Assembly (NCBI GenBank): GCA_964016985.1
Contig: OZ024834.1
Coordinates: 82,103,211-82,167,210, forward strand
Length of the DNA: 64,000 nt
Source of the DNA: Anodontia alba
Taxonomy: Eukaryota; Mollusca; Bivalvia; Lucinida; Lucinidae
Direction: 5' to 3'
In this document: positions 48,001 to 49,811 of the stretch, in pieces
Layout of the letters: each line of letters opens with the position of its first letter
How positions within the stretch are numbered: the stretch's first letter is position 1
Notes under the pieces: generated by a model
Told to the model about the DNA's origin: nothing
The model's database searches: none
Seen by the model: the letters and a program-made list of their open reading frames with translations, nothing else
Translations under genes and position numbers: made by a program

Positions 48001-49811
48001 AAAAAGAATTTATTAGTGATAGATTCAGTACTCAAATTTCTAGTCCTTTCAGAGAGGAATTCTGTAGCCCTGTAATGTATATAAAGCAGAATGTCGAAGA
48101 TACTGGTGGAATTAATCAAAGCTTCATAGAGATAGAAGATTCACCACTTCTAAGAAAACCAGACAACTTAATTACTAATGATTTAACAAATGACACAGGT
48201 AGTATATTAGGTGATAGAATAGTTGCTGCGATAGATTTTAATAAGTGTGGCATGAAAACAGATGAAAATGAGCTTTGTGAAAGTGGAAGAATATTTGAAG
48301 CATCCGGAACGGATTGCAGTTTCCAGTTGTTTGACACAAAATATACCAATAAAATCAAAGAAGTTCAGCAGTTGAAAACTGCAAACAGTTACCTTGTACC
48401 CACCCCTTTGTATTCCGCTAAAAGACATGGTGGTAACCAAGCTTATCTTAGTCCCTTCCAGTTTGCATATCGAAATAAATTAGAAATATCACAAGCAAGC
48501 CTGCTAGATTATCCTAATTTTGAAGTCCAGACTTCATTATTGAACAGTCTTTGTTGCACACTTGATCAGACCTCAACACCATACAACAGTGCAAAATTTC
48601 AAGATGTTATAATTGGTGACCGTACTGATACTAGTGTTCAAAATATTAACATAAGTCATGATAATATTGTAATGGGTAATATTTGTATAGACAATAAAGA
48701 AGATCCTGAATACCACCTGAATCAGTCACTTCTTGGTGACACAAATGTACCTGTATGTAAGGACTACAACAACTTGATTACAAGTGAGAATCCAGGGATA
48801 GAGAACTGTATAACACAAGCAGATTCAAATGTAGCATTTAATTATGAGATGAGCAGTGAGACAAAAAATTTAATGTTGAATATCAAAGATGTAGAAAATC
48901 AATGTAGCTGCCACAGTGTACCATGCAAGTGCCTCAGTAAGAAGGGTGACATTGTTATTAATCCATGTAACAAGGAGCTGGGGAAAACTAGCTTTGCATC
49001 AGATAGTGATACTGAGAAAGAGAGTCTACAGGGTCATAAAGAAAGGACTAAAAACTTCAGAAAGAGCAAAATAAAACAAAATTATGCCAGCAGTGCAACC
49101 CAACAAAAACCAAAATTGGGGAAAAACAAGGTTAACAGAAAGACAAAGAACAAGGGCATAAAGAAAGTCTCTGCAGTAATGGATTTATCTCATGATGACG
49201 AGGAGGACATAATATTGTCTCAGGCTGTTTTATCTCAGAAGAATGTTTTCGTAGAAAATAAAACATTGTCTTATAAACCATTGGAAGATGTGTGTGTAAC
49301 TGATGTAAATGATAAAGAAAATATTTCAACTAGGTTAGATGAAAGAGATTGTAGCTTAGACAAACATAAAATTCTAAATGAAATCTGTTCCAAACTGTCT
49401 TCTGTTATGAATAAATACAAGCTAAATGATGACAAGAATTGTACTTCCAGAATGAAAGCTAATTTTGTTGTGGAAACAGATTCAGTAAAGAGAATGGCCG
49501 AGACTGACTTAAGAAATTCTCTGAAGTTAAACTCATATGGGCTTGTTTCTGAACCTGCAACTATGATTACTAATGCTGAAATAAATCAGGCAAATCCGAA
49601 GTCAGAGGAGAGAAGTCCCCTCTCTAAGAATTCAAATGCATATACTGCTAAAGTGAATTTTATAGGAACAAAAGGGGACACTCTTACAAAAAGGATGCCT
49701 ATTGCTCTGGAGACAAATACTCCCAGTCCTGTTTCCTTAGCTGACAGGCTAAAGAAAAAACTGAAAAACAGTTCAACACAAAAGGTACTAGCAGATTTTA
49801 CTAAATTGTGA
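12885..49811 (+). CDS. GEN1: GEN1-like Holliday junction resolvase, complete gene of 11 coding exons
   Basis: Structure-specific nuclease of the XPG/Rad2 family that in known GEN1 proteins resolves Holliday junctions by symmetric nicking. Exons: 12885-13045, 14311-14500, 19522-19611, 28847-28933, 30274-30458, 36264-36366, 37218-37301, 39030-39166, 40486-40547, 45509-45643, 46846-49811. All introns are GT-AG, phases agree, total 4200 nt = 1399 aa. The start begins MGVTQLW, the family N-terminus, with an in-frame TGA at 12879. Active-site acids visible: D30 (AVDLSIW), E75 (VVEG), E135 and E137 (GEAEA), D156 and D158 (NDGD), D209 (GCDY). The H2TH lies around 211-225 (PKGVPGIG). The chromodomain spans about 346-411. 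Residues 412-1399 are low-complexity, charged and unlike any domain I recognise, making the protein longer than human GEN1 (908 aa, from memory). Identification is strong; exact splice sites are inferred and an extra small exon in intron 5 cannot be excluded. Confidence 0.95.
13052..13470. mobile_element. stem MITE split by a CTGATCAG-type insertion, intron 1
   Basis: Left end TCATAGCACTAGATAAGGGG begins about 6 bp beyond the exon 1 donor. Arm segments lie at 13080-13130 and 13345-13450 (with a local duplication GTGAGGTGCTTCTAATG). Between them is a separate insertion at 13140-13330 with GAAGGCCCAAATCAGCCTGC and GCTGATCAGGGCCTG. Confidence 0.65.
13716..13955. mobile_element. TA-flanked MITE with core palindrome
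   Basis: Ends TACCGTAATACCCTATGTATTGGGACA and, inverted, TCCAATATTTAGGGTAA...GGTA. The core palindrome sits at 13750-13812 (CAGATCAGACGCCGCAGAATG..GTGTCTGATCAGGG). TA at both ends suits a Tc1/mariner-type target. Confidence 0.7.
13979..14203. mobile_element. GGGCCCAGTTGTTC MITE, copy 1
   Basis: Terminal inverted repeat GGGCCCAGTTGTTCAAAACT / TTTGAACAACTGGG, with a central palindrome AAAATGTGAGTAG...CTACTCACATTTTTTCAGC. Other copies at 15208-15435 and 35337-35584. Confidence 0.8.
14213..14275. repeat. stem MITE remnant next to exon 2
   Basis: AAAGGTTGTGGGTACATACTCATTAGGAGTGC matches one arm of the stem MITE. It ends about 35 bp before the exon 2 acceptor. Confidence 0.55.
14311..14500 (+). 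CDS. GEN1: GEN1 exon 2 (N-nuclease, second half)
   Basis: Acceptor TCTCTTTCAG, donor GAG|GTAAAA, 190 nt finishing in phase 0. Encodes residues 54-117: RNLFFRISHLVQLG, then KLVFVVEG with E75, then a basic Gln-rich stretch (KRQQTRF, RQGRRNF). Joins exon 1 through a split AGA codon. Confidence 0.94.
14585..14800. mobile_element. TTGCATGAAATGTCAAA palindromic MITE, copy 1
   Basis: Starts GCTTAGCACCCTGGGTAAAA, has TTTTTCCAGAAAATAGG and a hairpin with GTCTCCAATGGAGAC at its centre, then CAAATCCTGTTTTCTAGGAA. Related copies at 35944-36175, 53902-54100, 55540-55672 and 59012-59215. Confidence 0.75.
14801..15043. mobile_element. TTAA-flanked MITE with perfect core palindrome
   Basis: TTAACCCTTAAAATG at the left and TTTTAGGGTTAA at the right: TTAA plus CCC termini, the piggyBac-type arrangement. 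The core 14901-14969 is a perfect palindrome around CCTAGAGG, with outer strings GCAAACAGTGTGGACCCTG and inverse. Confidence 0.7.
15115..15180. repeat. CTGATCAG-type repeat, non-palindromic variant
   Basis: GAGGTCCAGATCAACCTCAC then GCACAGTCTGATCAGGGCCT. Related variants at 29860-30010, 32712-32770, 50960-51250, 52595-52690 and 52940-53010. Confidence 0.5.
15208..15435. mobile_element. GGGCCCAGTTGTTC MITE, copy 2
   Basis: Ends CTCAGTTGTTCAGAACTTAA and TTTGAACAACTGGGCCC, with a central palindrome AATGTGAGTAGC..GGTACTCACATTTT. Confidence 0.8.
15466..15655 (+). mobile_element. tRNA-derived SINE, diverged partial copy
   Basis: A B-box-like GTTCAAATCCC sits at 15533-15543, followed by the SINE body GGAGATTGATCATGAAATC and AGAAGGGCAGTTGTCAGTTA. 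The ACAAACAAA tail is missing; the next MITE starts where it stops. Confidence 0.7.
15746..17996. mobile_element. solo-LTR-like element, 2251 bp, with 5-bp duplication CAGGG
   Basis: Starts TGTCACGT and ends ACGTGACA, an 8-bp inverted repeat with TG...CA termini. It is flanked by CAGGG at 15741-15745 and 17997-18001. TG..CA plus a 5-bp duplication is diagnostic of LTR retrotransposons; no internal coding region, primer-binding site or second LTR is seen, so a solo LTR is the best reading. Two AATAAA-like strings near 17224-17236 could be its polyadenylation signal. A tandem block of CTGATCAGGGTCTACA-like units lies at 17000-17175. Long for an LTR, so a non-autonomous element is the alternative. 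Confidence 0.65.
17000..17175. repeat. tandem CTGATCAGGGTCTACA-like units inside the LTR-like element
   Basis: Five to six units at 20-50-bp spacing: TCTGATCAGGGTCTACAGAG, CTGACCAGGATCTATAGA, CTGGTTAGGGTCTACACA, TCTGATCAGGGTCTACACAT and TCTGATCAGGGTCTATC. Each unit equals one half of the core palindrome. Confidence 0.75.
18140..19020. other. intron 2 sequence with GGGTAAAA-rich repeat, unassigned
   Basis: AT-rich. 18465-18890 repeats TTGGGTAAAAC/TTGGGTAT-type strings, suggesting an old repeat, but no ends are clear. No coding signal. Confidence 0.4.
19026..19456. mobile_element. TA-flanked pogo/Tigger-like MITE with an internal CTCCCTCAT insertion
   Basis: Begins TACACAACCTTTTTGTAACAC and ends GTTATTAAGAAGTTCCTGTA. 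A split hairpin TAGATTATAG..AAAATGACCAT and ATGGTCATTTTATAT surrounds a foreign block (19145-19330) with several CTCCCTCAT repeats. Same family as 35719-35938. Confidence 0.6.
19458..19510. repeat. stem MITE half arm abutting the exon 3 acceptor
   Basis: GAGCCACTTCTGATGAGTACCCACAACATT matches the right arm of the stem MITE. The following pyrimidine tract and CAG acceptor (19521) start within about 10 bp. Confidence 0.6.
19522..19611 (+). CDS. GEN1: GEN1 exon 3 (I-nuclease, GEAEA motif)
   Basis: 90 nt, phase 0 on both sides, acceptor TTTTTTTCCAG, donor GGG|GTATGT. Encodes LGIPYVQSQGEAEAMCALL, with catalytic E135 and E137. The acceptor directly follows half of a palindromic MITE arm (about 19458-19500), and a HINE-like element begins 47 bp past the donor. 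Confidence 0.95.
19659..20234 (+). mobile_element. HINE-like element, CCCCGCCACATGATAGTGGCGGGG type
   Basis: Starts with the hairpin CCCCGCCACATGATAGTGG.., then a (GTCT/GTCC)n microsatellite at 19709-19725 and two to three diverged units with AGTTTTCATCAGATC and GGTGGACAGTTAGACCATG. It ends where the next element begins. No gene. Confidence 0.65.
20235..22926 (+). mobile_element. HINE-like element with about 13 units of 163 bp
   Basis: Starts TTTTTAGCTCACCTGAAC with a nearby inverted TCAGGATGAGC, then a (GTCT/GTCC)n microsatellite at 20287-20315. Units repeat TCCCATAGACTTATAATGGG, TGAAACCATGAGGCCC and TACATAAATCCTGCCAA. The 3' end is GGCCCATGTGCC (hairpin) followed by TCTTGTT. Hairpin plus TCTTGTT is shared with 34733 and, inverted, 56382. 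Small reverse ORFs here are just this repeat translated. Confidence 0.8.
22955..25617 (+). mobile_element. HINE-like composite with 500-bp higher-order repeats
   Basis: Starts with the palindrome ACCCCCGACATACGAAGTAT..GTGGGGGTAT, then (GTTC)n at 23018-23075. Units carry GGGTCAAAGTTTTTGCGTTA, GAAGACCCTTTGATGG and GGGGTGACCTTGGGGTCAAG. A longer module with TATCCCCTAACTGAAAGG recurs at about 23685, 24190 and 24700, giving a period near 500 bp. The right end carries GGTATACATGCCCCACTGGG CACTTTGTCT. Confidence 0.7.
25620..25800 (+). mobile_element. element fragment and SINE-2 3' part
   Basis: GTGGTGGGGTATCATGCAGT resembles the start of the element at 10661. It is followed by CTCATGACTGTATGGTGC and TTTTCATTATCACCGTTCC, the 3' body of the second SINE family (27640, 36657, 36930). 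Confidence 0.55.
25805..25955. repeat. near-perfect palindrome with arms of about 70 bp
   Basis: Left arm GATCAAACATGG...CATTAACATTCGCCAGGTCC and GGGAGGTGTTGAAAACCG pairs with the right arm GGTTTTCAACACCTCCC...GGACCTGGCAAATGTTAATG. Only one copy in this window, unlike the other palindromes. The next 300 bp contain scattered TTAATGCA strings, perhaps the rest of the same element. Confidence 0.85.
25960..26720. other. intron 3 sequence with repeat debris
   Basis: Includes a short copy (26287-26350) of the GAATTCTTTCC..AGAGTAGACC motif that forms a palindrome at 61665-61800, and a CTGATC-type fragment at 26425-26550. No coding signal. Confidence 0.45.
26727..26936. mobile_element. TTAA-flanked MITE, CCCTTGTCCTGCTGAA type, copy 1
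   Basis: Ends TTAATCCTAGTCCAGCTGAA and AACAAGACAAGGGTTAA. Core palindrome 26764-26825: CAGATCAGTTGGCTTC / GAAGCCAACTGATCTGG. Same family as 53494-53694 and 59667-59860. Confidence 0.8.
26940..27370. other. intron 3 unassigned stretch with poly-T
   Basis: Poly-T of about 27 bp at 27042-27066 and an inverted pair around GGCCAAATAAAAAAATATGTG (26962) and ACACATTTTTTTTTATTTGG (27312), so probably a decayed inverted-repeat element of about 370 bp. Confidence 0.5.
27370..27565. mobile_element. TA-type core-palindrome MITE, diverged copy
   Basis: GGATGAGTGGCAGACAGTGT...TTTGGTCTGCACTGTTTGCC and TTGAATAAGCCCATTTACTA match the interior of the family seen complete at 61937-62158. Confidence 0.55.
27640..27785 (+). 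mobile_element. tRNA-derived SINE-2, copy 1
   Basis: tRNA-like head with B-box GGTTCGATTCTC (27691), then GGAGGCAGAATTCATCTC and TATGGAGCTTTATTGC...CGTTATCACTCTTCC. Related copies at 36657 and 36930 (plus) and 62440 (minus). Confidence 0.75.
27800..28103 (+). mobile_element. tRNA-derived SINE-1, complete, 14-bp target duplication
   Basis: Head GCCGGCCTCGGTGGCTCAGT (A box) and GGGTTCAAATCCC (B box), a body with AAGAAGGGCAGTTGTCAG, and tail CTCAACACAAACAAA. Flanked by AACTGAATAATGTT at 27786-27799 and 28104-28117, proof of LINE-machinery insertion. Short ORFs over it are spurious. Confidence 0.95.
28290..28643. mobile_element. MITE with TACCGTATTCGACC ends and nested stem MITE
   Basis: Ends TACCGTATTCGACCTAATTA and the inverse TAATTAGGTCGAATACGGTA, with GTGCGCTTA just inside each. 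A palindrome GGCATATGTTGTGGGTACTC...GAGTACCCACAACATATGCC (28446-28552) of the stem type is nested in the middle. A relative lies at 43340-44383. Confidence 0.8.
28641..28745. mobile_element. stem MITE, partial palindrome
   Basis: TATGTTGTGGATATTCATTA...CCCACAACATATGC followed by the family tail ACTTTTGGTTGGAAAAAGTG. It adjoins the previous MITE and lies about 100 bp before the exon 4 acceptor. Confidence 0.65.
28847..28933 (+). CDS. GEN1: GEN1 exon 4 (I-nuclease, NDGD motif)
   Basis: 87 nt, phase 0, acceptor TTTATTTCAG, donor AAG|GTGGGC. Encodes VDGCLTNDGDAFLYGARVVY, with D156 and D158 of the active site, then NFTMNSK. A 9.2-kb intron precedes it. Confidence 0.95.
29136..29428 (+). mobile_element. 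tRNA-derived SINE-1, copy 2
   Basis: GGCCTCGGTGGCTCAGTTGG, B-box GGGTTCAACCC, tail ACCTCAACACAAACAAAC. The body has lost the GATTCAAGAAGGGCAGTTG segment around 29278, an internal deletion relative to the other copies. Confidence 0.9.
29430..29860. other. intron 4 sequence with a GGGTATTTA-type repeat
   Basis: 29570-29705 has TTTTGGGTACC...GGGGTACC and an inverted TTTGGGTATTT / AAATACCCAAA pair. No coding signal. Confidence 0.45.
30074..30247. mobile_element. stem MITE next to exon 5
   Basis: TTTCTCCACAAAAACATGCTG...ACTCGTTAGAAGTGCCTC and inverse, with a triplicated TTATTTCT at 30103-30121, then TTTTTGGTTGAAAAATGCAC, the family's right-hand tail. The exon 5 acceptor follows about 27 bp later. 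Confidence 0.85.
30274..30458 (+). CDS. GEN1: GEN1 exon 5 (end of I-nuclease, H2TH)
   Basis: 185 nt, enters in phase 0 and leaves in phase 2. Encodes residues 177-237: DPHVESYEM, then LALLLGCDYVPKGVPGIGYA containing D209 and the start of the helix-two-turn-helix DNA-binding element, ending LRGRNVLK with a split Arg. Acceptor TTTCCATACAG is only about 27 bp beyond a palindromic MITE. Confidence 0.96.
30673..30950. other. unrecognised open stretch in intron 5 (reverse strand)
   Basis: The reverse strand is open for 82+ codons (KSQLVQEIQDCPYYSRSIIR, HASELIRVQSRVLKRLDDSD) with fairly even composition. I do not recognise the family. A 19-bp direct repeat TTTTCGCTTATGGCCTGGT occurs at 30673 and 30699. 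It may be a transposon protein remnant; it is not supported as a gene. Confidence 0.25.
31148..32602. mobile_element. hAT-like non-autonomous element, 1455 bp
   Basis: Termini CAGGGCCTGACAAATCCA and, inverted, GATTTGTCAGGCCCTG. Flanks CTTAGGGT (31140-31147) and CATAGGGT (32603-32610) match at 7 of 8 positions, an 8-bp duplication as hAT elements make. Subterminal GGGCAAGT/ACTTGCCC strings recur near both ends, as expected for transposase-binding repeats. No transposase ORF. A decayed stem MITE lies at 32262-32345. Confidence 0.8.
32776..32830 (+). mobile_element. SINE-1 3' tail fragment
   Basis: CTTGACATGACCCATCGGGT then GGGCCATAAAACCTCAACAC and ACAAACAAAA. Only the last 55 bp of the family is present. 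Confidence 0.8.
33252..34733 (+). mobile_element. HINE-like element with units of about 240-250 bp
   Basis: Starts TTTTAGCTCACCTGAGC, inverted TCAGGATGAGC, then (GTCC)n at 33305-33342. Units carry ATTGACATTTGACC TTTTTACGG, CCAGAACCGAGGATGCC and AAGATGGCTGCCATGCCCA. It ends GTGAGCGAG...GGCCCATGGGCC hairpin plus TCTTGTT, the same terminus as the element ending at 22926. Confidence 0.8.
34735..35100. other. remainder of the pogo-like element, unassigned
   Basis: AT-rich interior without coding signal or further repeats. Confidence 0.45.
35205..35336. mobile_element. TA-type core MITE, interrupted copy
   Basis: TACCATATTTAACCTAAAGA, TACTTGTCCTAAAATTTGAA and CTGCTGGATAAGAG match the 61937-62158 family. 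The core is interrupted by the next element and resumes at 35585 with ATCTACACTATTTGC. Confidence 0.6.
35337..35584. mobile_element. GGGCCCAGTTGTTC MITE, copy 3
   Basis: Complete copy with ends GGGCCCAGTTGTTCAAAGCT and TTTGAACAACTGGGCCC. Central palindrome of about 95 bp around TTGCAGTGCAA, with TTTTTTGCTGAAAAAAATGTG on the left arm. Inserted in the core of a TA-type MITE. Confidence 0.85.
35719..35938. mobile_element. pogo/Tigger-like MITE with TA target, complete
   Basis: TA|CACAACCACCTCTTTATAA at the left and TTATAAAGAGGTTTAAGTG|TA at the right. Internal palindrome ATAGATTATATTGAAAAATG..CCATTTTTCAATATAATCTAT. Family shared with 19026 and 56312. Confidence 0.8.
35944..36175. mobile_element. 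TTGCATGAAATGTCAAA palindromic MITE, copy 2
   Basis: GCTTAGCATGCTGGGTAAAG, TTTTTCCCAGAAAAAGG, then ACAATTTGCATGAAATGTCA and TATTTTCTTGGAAAAAC. Ends about 90 bp before exon 6. Confidence 0.75.
36264..36366 (+). CDS. GEN1: GEN1 exon 6 (linker)
   Basis: 103 nt, phase 2 to phase 0, acceptor TTGTTTACAG, donor GCA|GTAAGC. Encodes residues 238-272, LKEWKKLPDSDCLDQVELLM then RRKAMAVSDFPQEA. In human GEN1 this interval is longer and Cys-rich; here only one Cys remains, so either a cassette exon in intron 5 is missed or this lineage lacks the insert. Confidence 0.88.
36657..36805 (+). mobile_element. tRNA-derived SINE-2, copy 2
   Basis: CCATGGCCAAGCGTTCAGCG, B-box GGGTTCGAATTCC, then GCCTGTATGGTGCTTCATTG and TATCACCCCTTCACCC. 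Confidence 0.75.
36925..37070 (+). mobile_element. tRNA-derived SINE-2, copy 3
   Basis: GGGTTAGTGCTCCTGCCTTC, B-box GTTCCAATCC, GTGACTGTATGGTGCTTTT and TTTCATTATCACCCTTC. Confidence 0.7.
37218..37301 (+). CDS. GEN1: GEN1 exon 7 (linker)
   Basis: 84 nt, phase 0, acceptor TTTTATTGCAG, donor CAG|GTAATG. Encodes VIKEFLVSKDKCPSILPSWK then RPIINQLQ, matching the conserved segment after the H2TH. A small hAT-like element starts 13 bp downstream of the exon. Confidence 0.92.
37315..37630. mobile_element. hAT-like MITE 13 bp after exon 7, with nested stem palindrome
   Basis: Starts CAGGGCTGTTGAAATA and ends TATTTCCACAACCCT. Flanks GAATAAGT (37307-37314) and GAATATGT (37631-37638) agree at 7 of 8. 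ACTTGTCC/GGACAAGT subterminal repeats. A stem palindrome (37456-37530) is nested inside. Confidence 0.7.
37745..38018 (-). mobile_element. third ACAAACAAA-tailed element, minus-strand copy
   Basis: Reverse complement of the family at 38348-38648: GGGGTTTAACGACACGTCAA, CCCAGAGAAAGGGAG purine tract, CCAATATCAGTTGGACGCCC. The purine-rich middle gives spurious Glu/Arg ORFs. Confidence 0.75.
38022..38140. repeat. (TA)n and 50-bp duplication
   Basis: GAGACAATATATATATATAT and ATTGCATTAATGTGATTGAG are repeated in tandem (38050-38080 and 38106-38139). Confidence 0.85.
38172..38345 (+). mobile_element. short HINE-like start fragment
   Basis: TTATGCCCCTGAAGTTAGAC and GGGCATATTGCTTTTGG followed by GTTTGTCTGTTC resemble the opening of the microsatellite-bearing elements; no tandem units follow. 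Confidence 0.5.
38348..38648 (+). mobile_element. third ACAAACAAA-tailed element, plus copy
   Basis: GGGTGGTTGGGTGAGGCAAA, GGCGTGCAACTGATATTGGC, TTGGGCAAGGCCTGC, a long CT-rich tract, then GTTAAACCCCAACACAAAC and AAACAAACAAAAA. No tRNA boxes seen, but the tail equals that of SINE-1. Confidence 0.8.
38817..38886. repeat. core palindrome, near-perfect copy in intron 7
   Basis: GCAAACAGTGCAGACCCAG, ATCAGATTGCTCCTGAAGGA, GTCTGACCTGGGTCTACACT, GTTTGC. No clear terminal repeats in the flanks. Confidence 0.85.
39030..39166 (+). CDS. GEN1: GEN1 exon 8 (linker before chromodomain)
   Basis: 137 nt, phase 0 to phase 2, acceptor GTCTTTCTAG, donor CAG|GTAATT. Encodes EFALEKLEWPVEYGLEKILP then LVTLWDMQDI and ends KPY with a split Arg. 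The ALEKLEWP stretch corresponds to the TLEKMEWP region of vertebrate GEN1. Confidence 0.94.
39342..39470. mobile_element. stem MITE in intron 8
   Basis: AAAACATATGTTAAAGGTAC...TTAGAAGCACCTTG and the inverse to 39431, then ACCCCCTCATATCTGGAG, the family terminus. Confidence 0.65.
39629..39885 (+). mobile_element. third ACAAACAAA-tailed element, plus copy, tail degraded
   Basis: GGGTGGTTGGGTGAGGCAAA, CCGGGGCGTCCAGCTGATAT, pyrimidine tract, TGATGTGTCAAACACAGTC. Lacks the ACAAACAAA end. Confidence 0.7.
39901..40460 (+). mobile_element. HINE-like element ending near exon 9
   Basis: Starts TTTTTATACCCCGCCACATG with a hairpin to GGTGGGGTATTATGG, then three units of about 150 bp (GGATGATAACTTGA, GTGGAGATCTGGTTTGGGAT, GAGTTATCTGCCCGAGA). 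Same unit as 10250-10660. The exon 9 acceptor is about 25-40 bp beyond. Confidence 0.75.
40486..40547 (+). CDS. GEN1: GEN1 exon 9 (chromodomain start)
   Basis: 62 nt, phase 2 to phase 1. Encodes IVKTRVRQGVPCYEIQWHKP, the first strands of the GEN1 chromodomain with W363 as a likely core aromatic. Acceptor TTTTGTTGTAG is about 25-40 bp past a tandem-repeat element that fills the end of intron 8. Confidence 0.93.
40548..40985. other. intron 9 unassigned start
   Basis: No repeat or coding signal recognised. Confidence 0.45.
40992..42612. mobile_element. TTAA-flanked 355-bp palindromic MITE split by a hAT-like element, copy 1
   Basis: TTAA|AGGCTCCATATTCCTC at the left (TTAA 40988-40991) and GAATATGGAGCCT|TTAA at the right (42613-42616). 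Arms 40992-41182 and 42440-42612 are reverse complements over nearly their whole length. Copies at 44993-45349 and 51883-52570 also have TTAA on both sides. Confidence 0.85.
41183..42439. mobile_element. hAT-like element inserted in the palindrome centre
   Basis: Ends CAGGGCTCCTGAAA and TTTTCCGGAGCCCTG. Perfect repeat GGCAATATT at 41174-41182 and 42440-42448 (9 bp, or 8 bp plus a chance G). CGGTCCAG/CTGGACCG subterminal repeats. Contains a degraded core palindrome at 41776-41822 and an open stretch 41793-42059 of no recognised family. Confidence 0.8.
42640..42860. other. unassigned intron 9 sequence
   Basis: Leads into the palindrome below; no coding family recognised. Confidence 0.4.
42862..43082. 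mobile_element. inverted plus tandem copies of a Penelope-like terminal sequence
   Basis: One inverted and two direct copies of a unit of about 65 bp: AAAGAACTTAACTCTCTTGA, AAAAGGCTTTCATTAGCCGA, AACGTTGAGATTTGATTGTG. The GGCTTTCATTAGCCGAAACG part resembles stem II plus the GAAA of hammerhead ribozymes in Penelope-like retroelement ends. The CTGATGA half is replaced by TTGAAAAA, so a functional ribozyme is unlikely. Assignment is inference from remembered motifs. Confidence 0.5.
43291..43550. repeat. 130-bp tandem duplication
   Basis: Two near-identical 130-bp units starting GCAGGGAGAATACAAGGAGC, at 43291 and 43421. Each contains TACCGTATTCGACCTAATCA, the terminal repeat of the MITE at 28290-28643. 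Near identity implies a recent duplication. Confidence 0.9.
43540..44108 (+). pseudogene. LINE 3' end: RT C-terminus, 3'UTR and (ATT)n tail
   Basis: Codes for LFKQSLIYSGPLIWNNLPDK and LGTVDSFHKNCIKWM then stop at 43721; the YSGPLIWNNLP signature is the C-terminal end of CR1/L2-like LINE ORF2. About 370 bp of UTR follow, with AATAAAGACC and (ATT)5 at 44090-44107. 5'-truncated, hence dead. Confidence 0.85.
44112..44235. mobile_element. stem MITE palindrome
   Basis: TTCTTTATAAAGGCATATGT...TCAATTTGAATTGCATCGA and inverse to AACATATGCTTTTAAAAAGA. Same subtype as 28446-28552 and likewise nested near TACCGTATTCGACC-type ends (44370-44383, inverted). Confidence 0.75.
44430..44640. mobile_element. 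TA-type core-palindrome MITE, diverged
   Basis: CTACCTGTGATGTGTCTAAA, TGATAAACAGTGTTGATCCT, GGGCCTATATTGTTTGCTC and TTTAAGTTAACTATGGTA follow the order of the family complete at 61937-62158. Confidence 0.6.
44645..44985. other. unassigned intron 9 sequence
   Basis: No repeat or coding signal recognised. Confidence 0.45.
44993..45349. mobile_element. TTAA-flanked 357-bp palindromic MITE, intact copy 2
   Basis: TTAA at 44989-44992 and 45350-45353. AGGCTCCATATCCCTCAAAA...TTTGTGGGATATGGAGCCT. Arms of about 175 bp pair throughout (TTAGTCTCTCGTTTTTGAAC against its inverse), with a centre around TTGGCAACATTAATTC. Ends 159 bp before exon 10. Confidence 0.9.
45509..45643 (+). CDS. GEN1: GEN1 exon 10 (chromodomain end)
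   Basis: 135 nt, phase 1 on both sides, acceptor TATATTTCAG, donor AAAG|GTGTGT. Encodes SDMTCPDEYYTTIEEPDLFC then a helix-like QHTVDDFNAAVEIKKAKKP, the C-terminal helix of the chromodomain, ending in basic residues. Confidence 0.91.
45791..46131. mobile_element. pogo/Tigger-like MITE with nested stem palindrome
   Basis: TA|CAGTCAAACTTCAATGG at the left, TTATTGAAGTTAGATTG|TA at the right. A palindrome GTGTACTCATGAGAATTGCC type (45940-46015) is nested. Paralogue of 51301-51658, which has the same nesting. Confidence 0.75.
46135..46845. other. intron 10 sequence with two inverted tRNA-like strings
   Basis: TGAACCCAGGCAACCTGGCT (46359) and AACCTGGGTTGCCTGTATGG (46605) are partly inverted copies. 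They could be decayed SINE heads or arms of an inverted-repeat element. No coding signal. Confidence 0.4.
46846..49811 (+). CDS. GEN1: GEN1 exon 11 (long disordered C-terminal tail and stop)
   Basis: Terminal exon of 2966 nt, acceptor ATATTTTCAG, joining exon 10 through a split Gly codon; the frame stays open to TGA at 49809. Residues 412-1399 are rich in Asn, Ser, Lys, Asp and Glu with no fold I recognise. It starts with a basic stretch SRKKKKE (413-419), a possible nuclear localisation signal. Other visible motifs: S-P-x-K/R sites at S552 (SPMK) and S811 (SPFR), a KEN box at 1235-1237, a compact Cys cluster at C1098, C1100, C1105, C1107, and a C-terminal SLADRLKKKLKN that resembles the SPLPLRQRLKLRF ending of human GEN1. 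These regulatory readings are inference. Confidence 0.93.
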
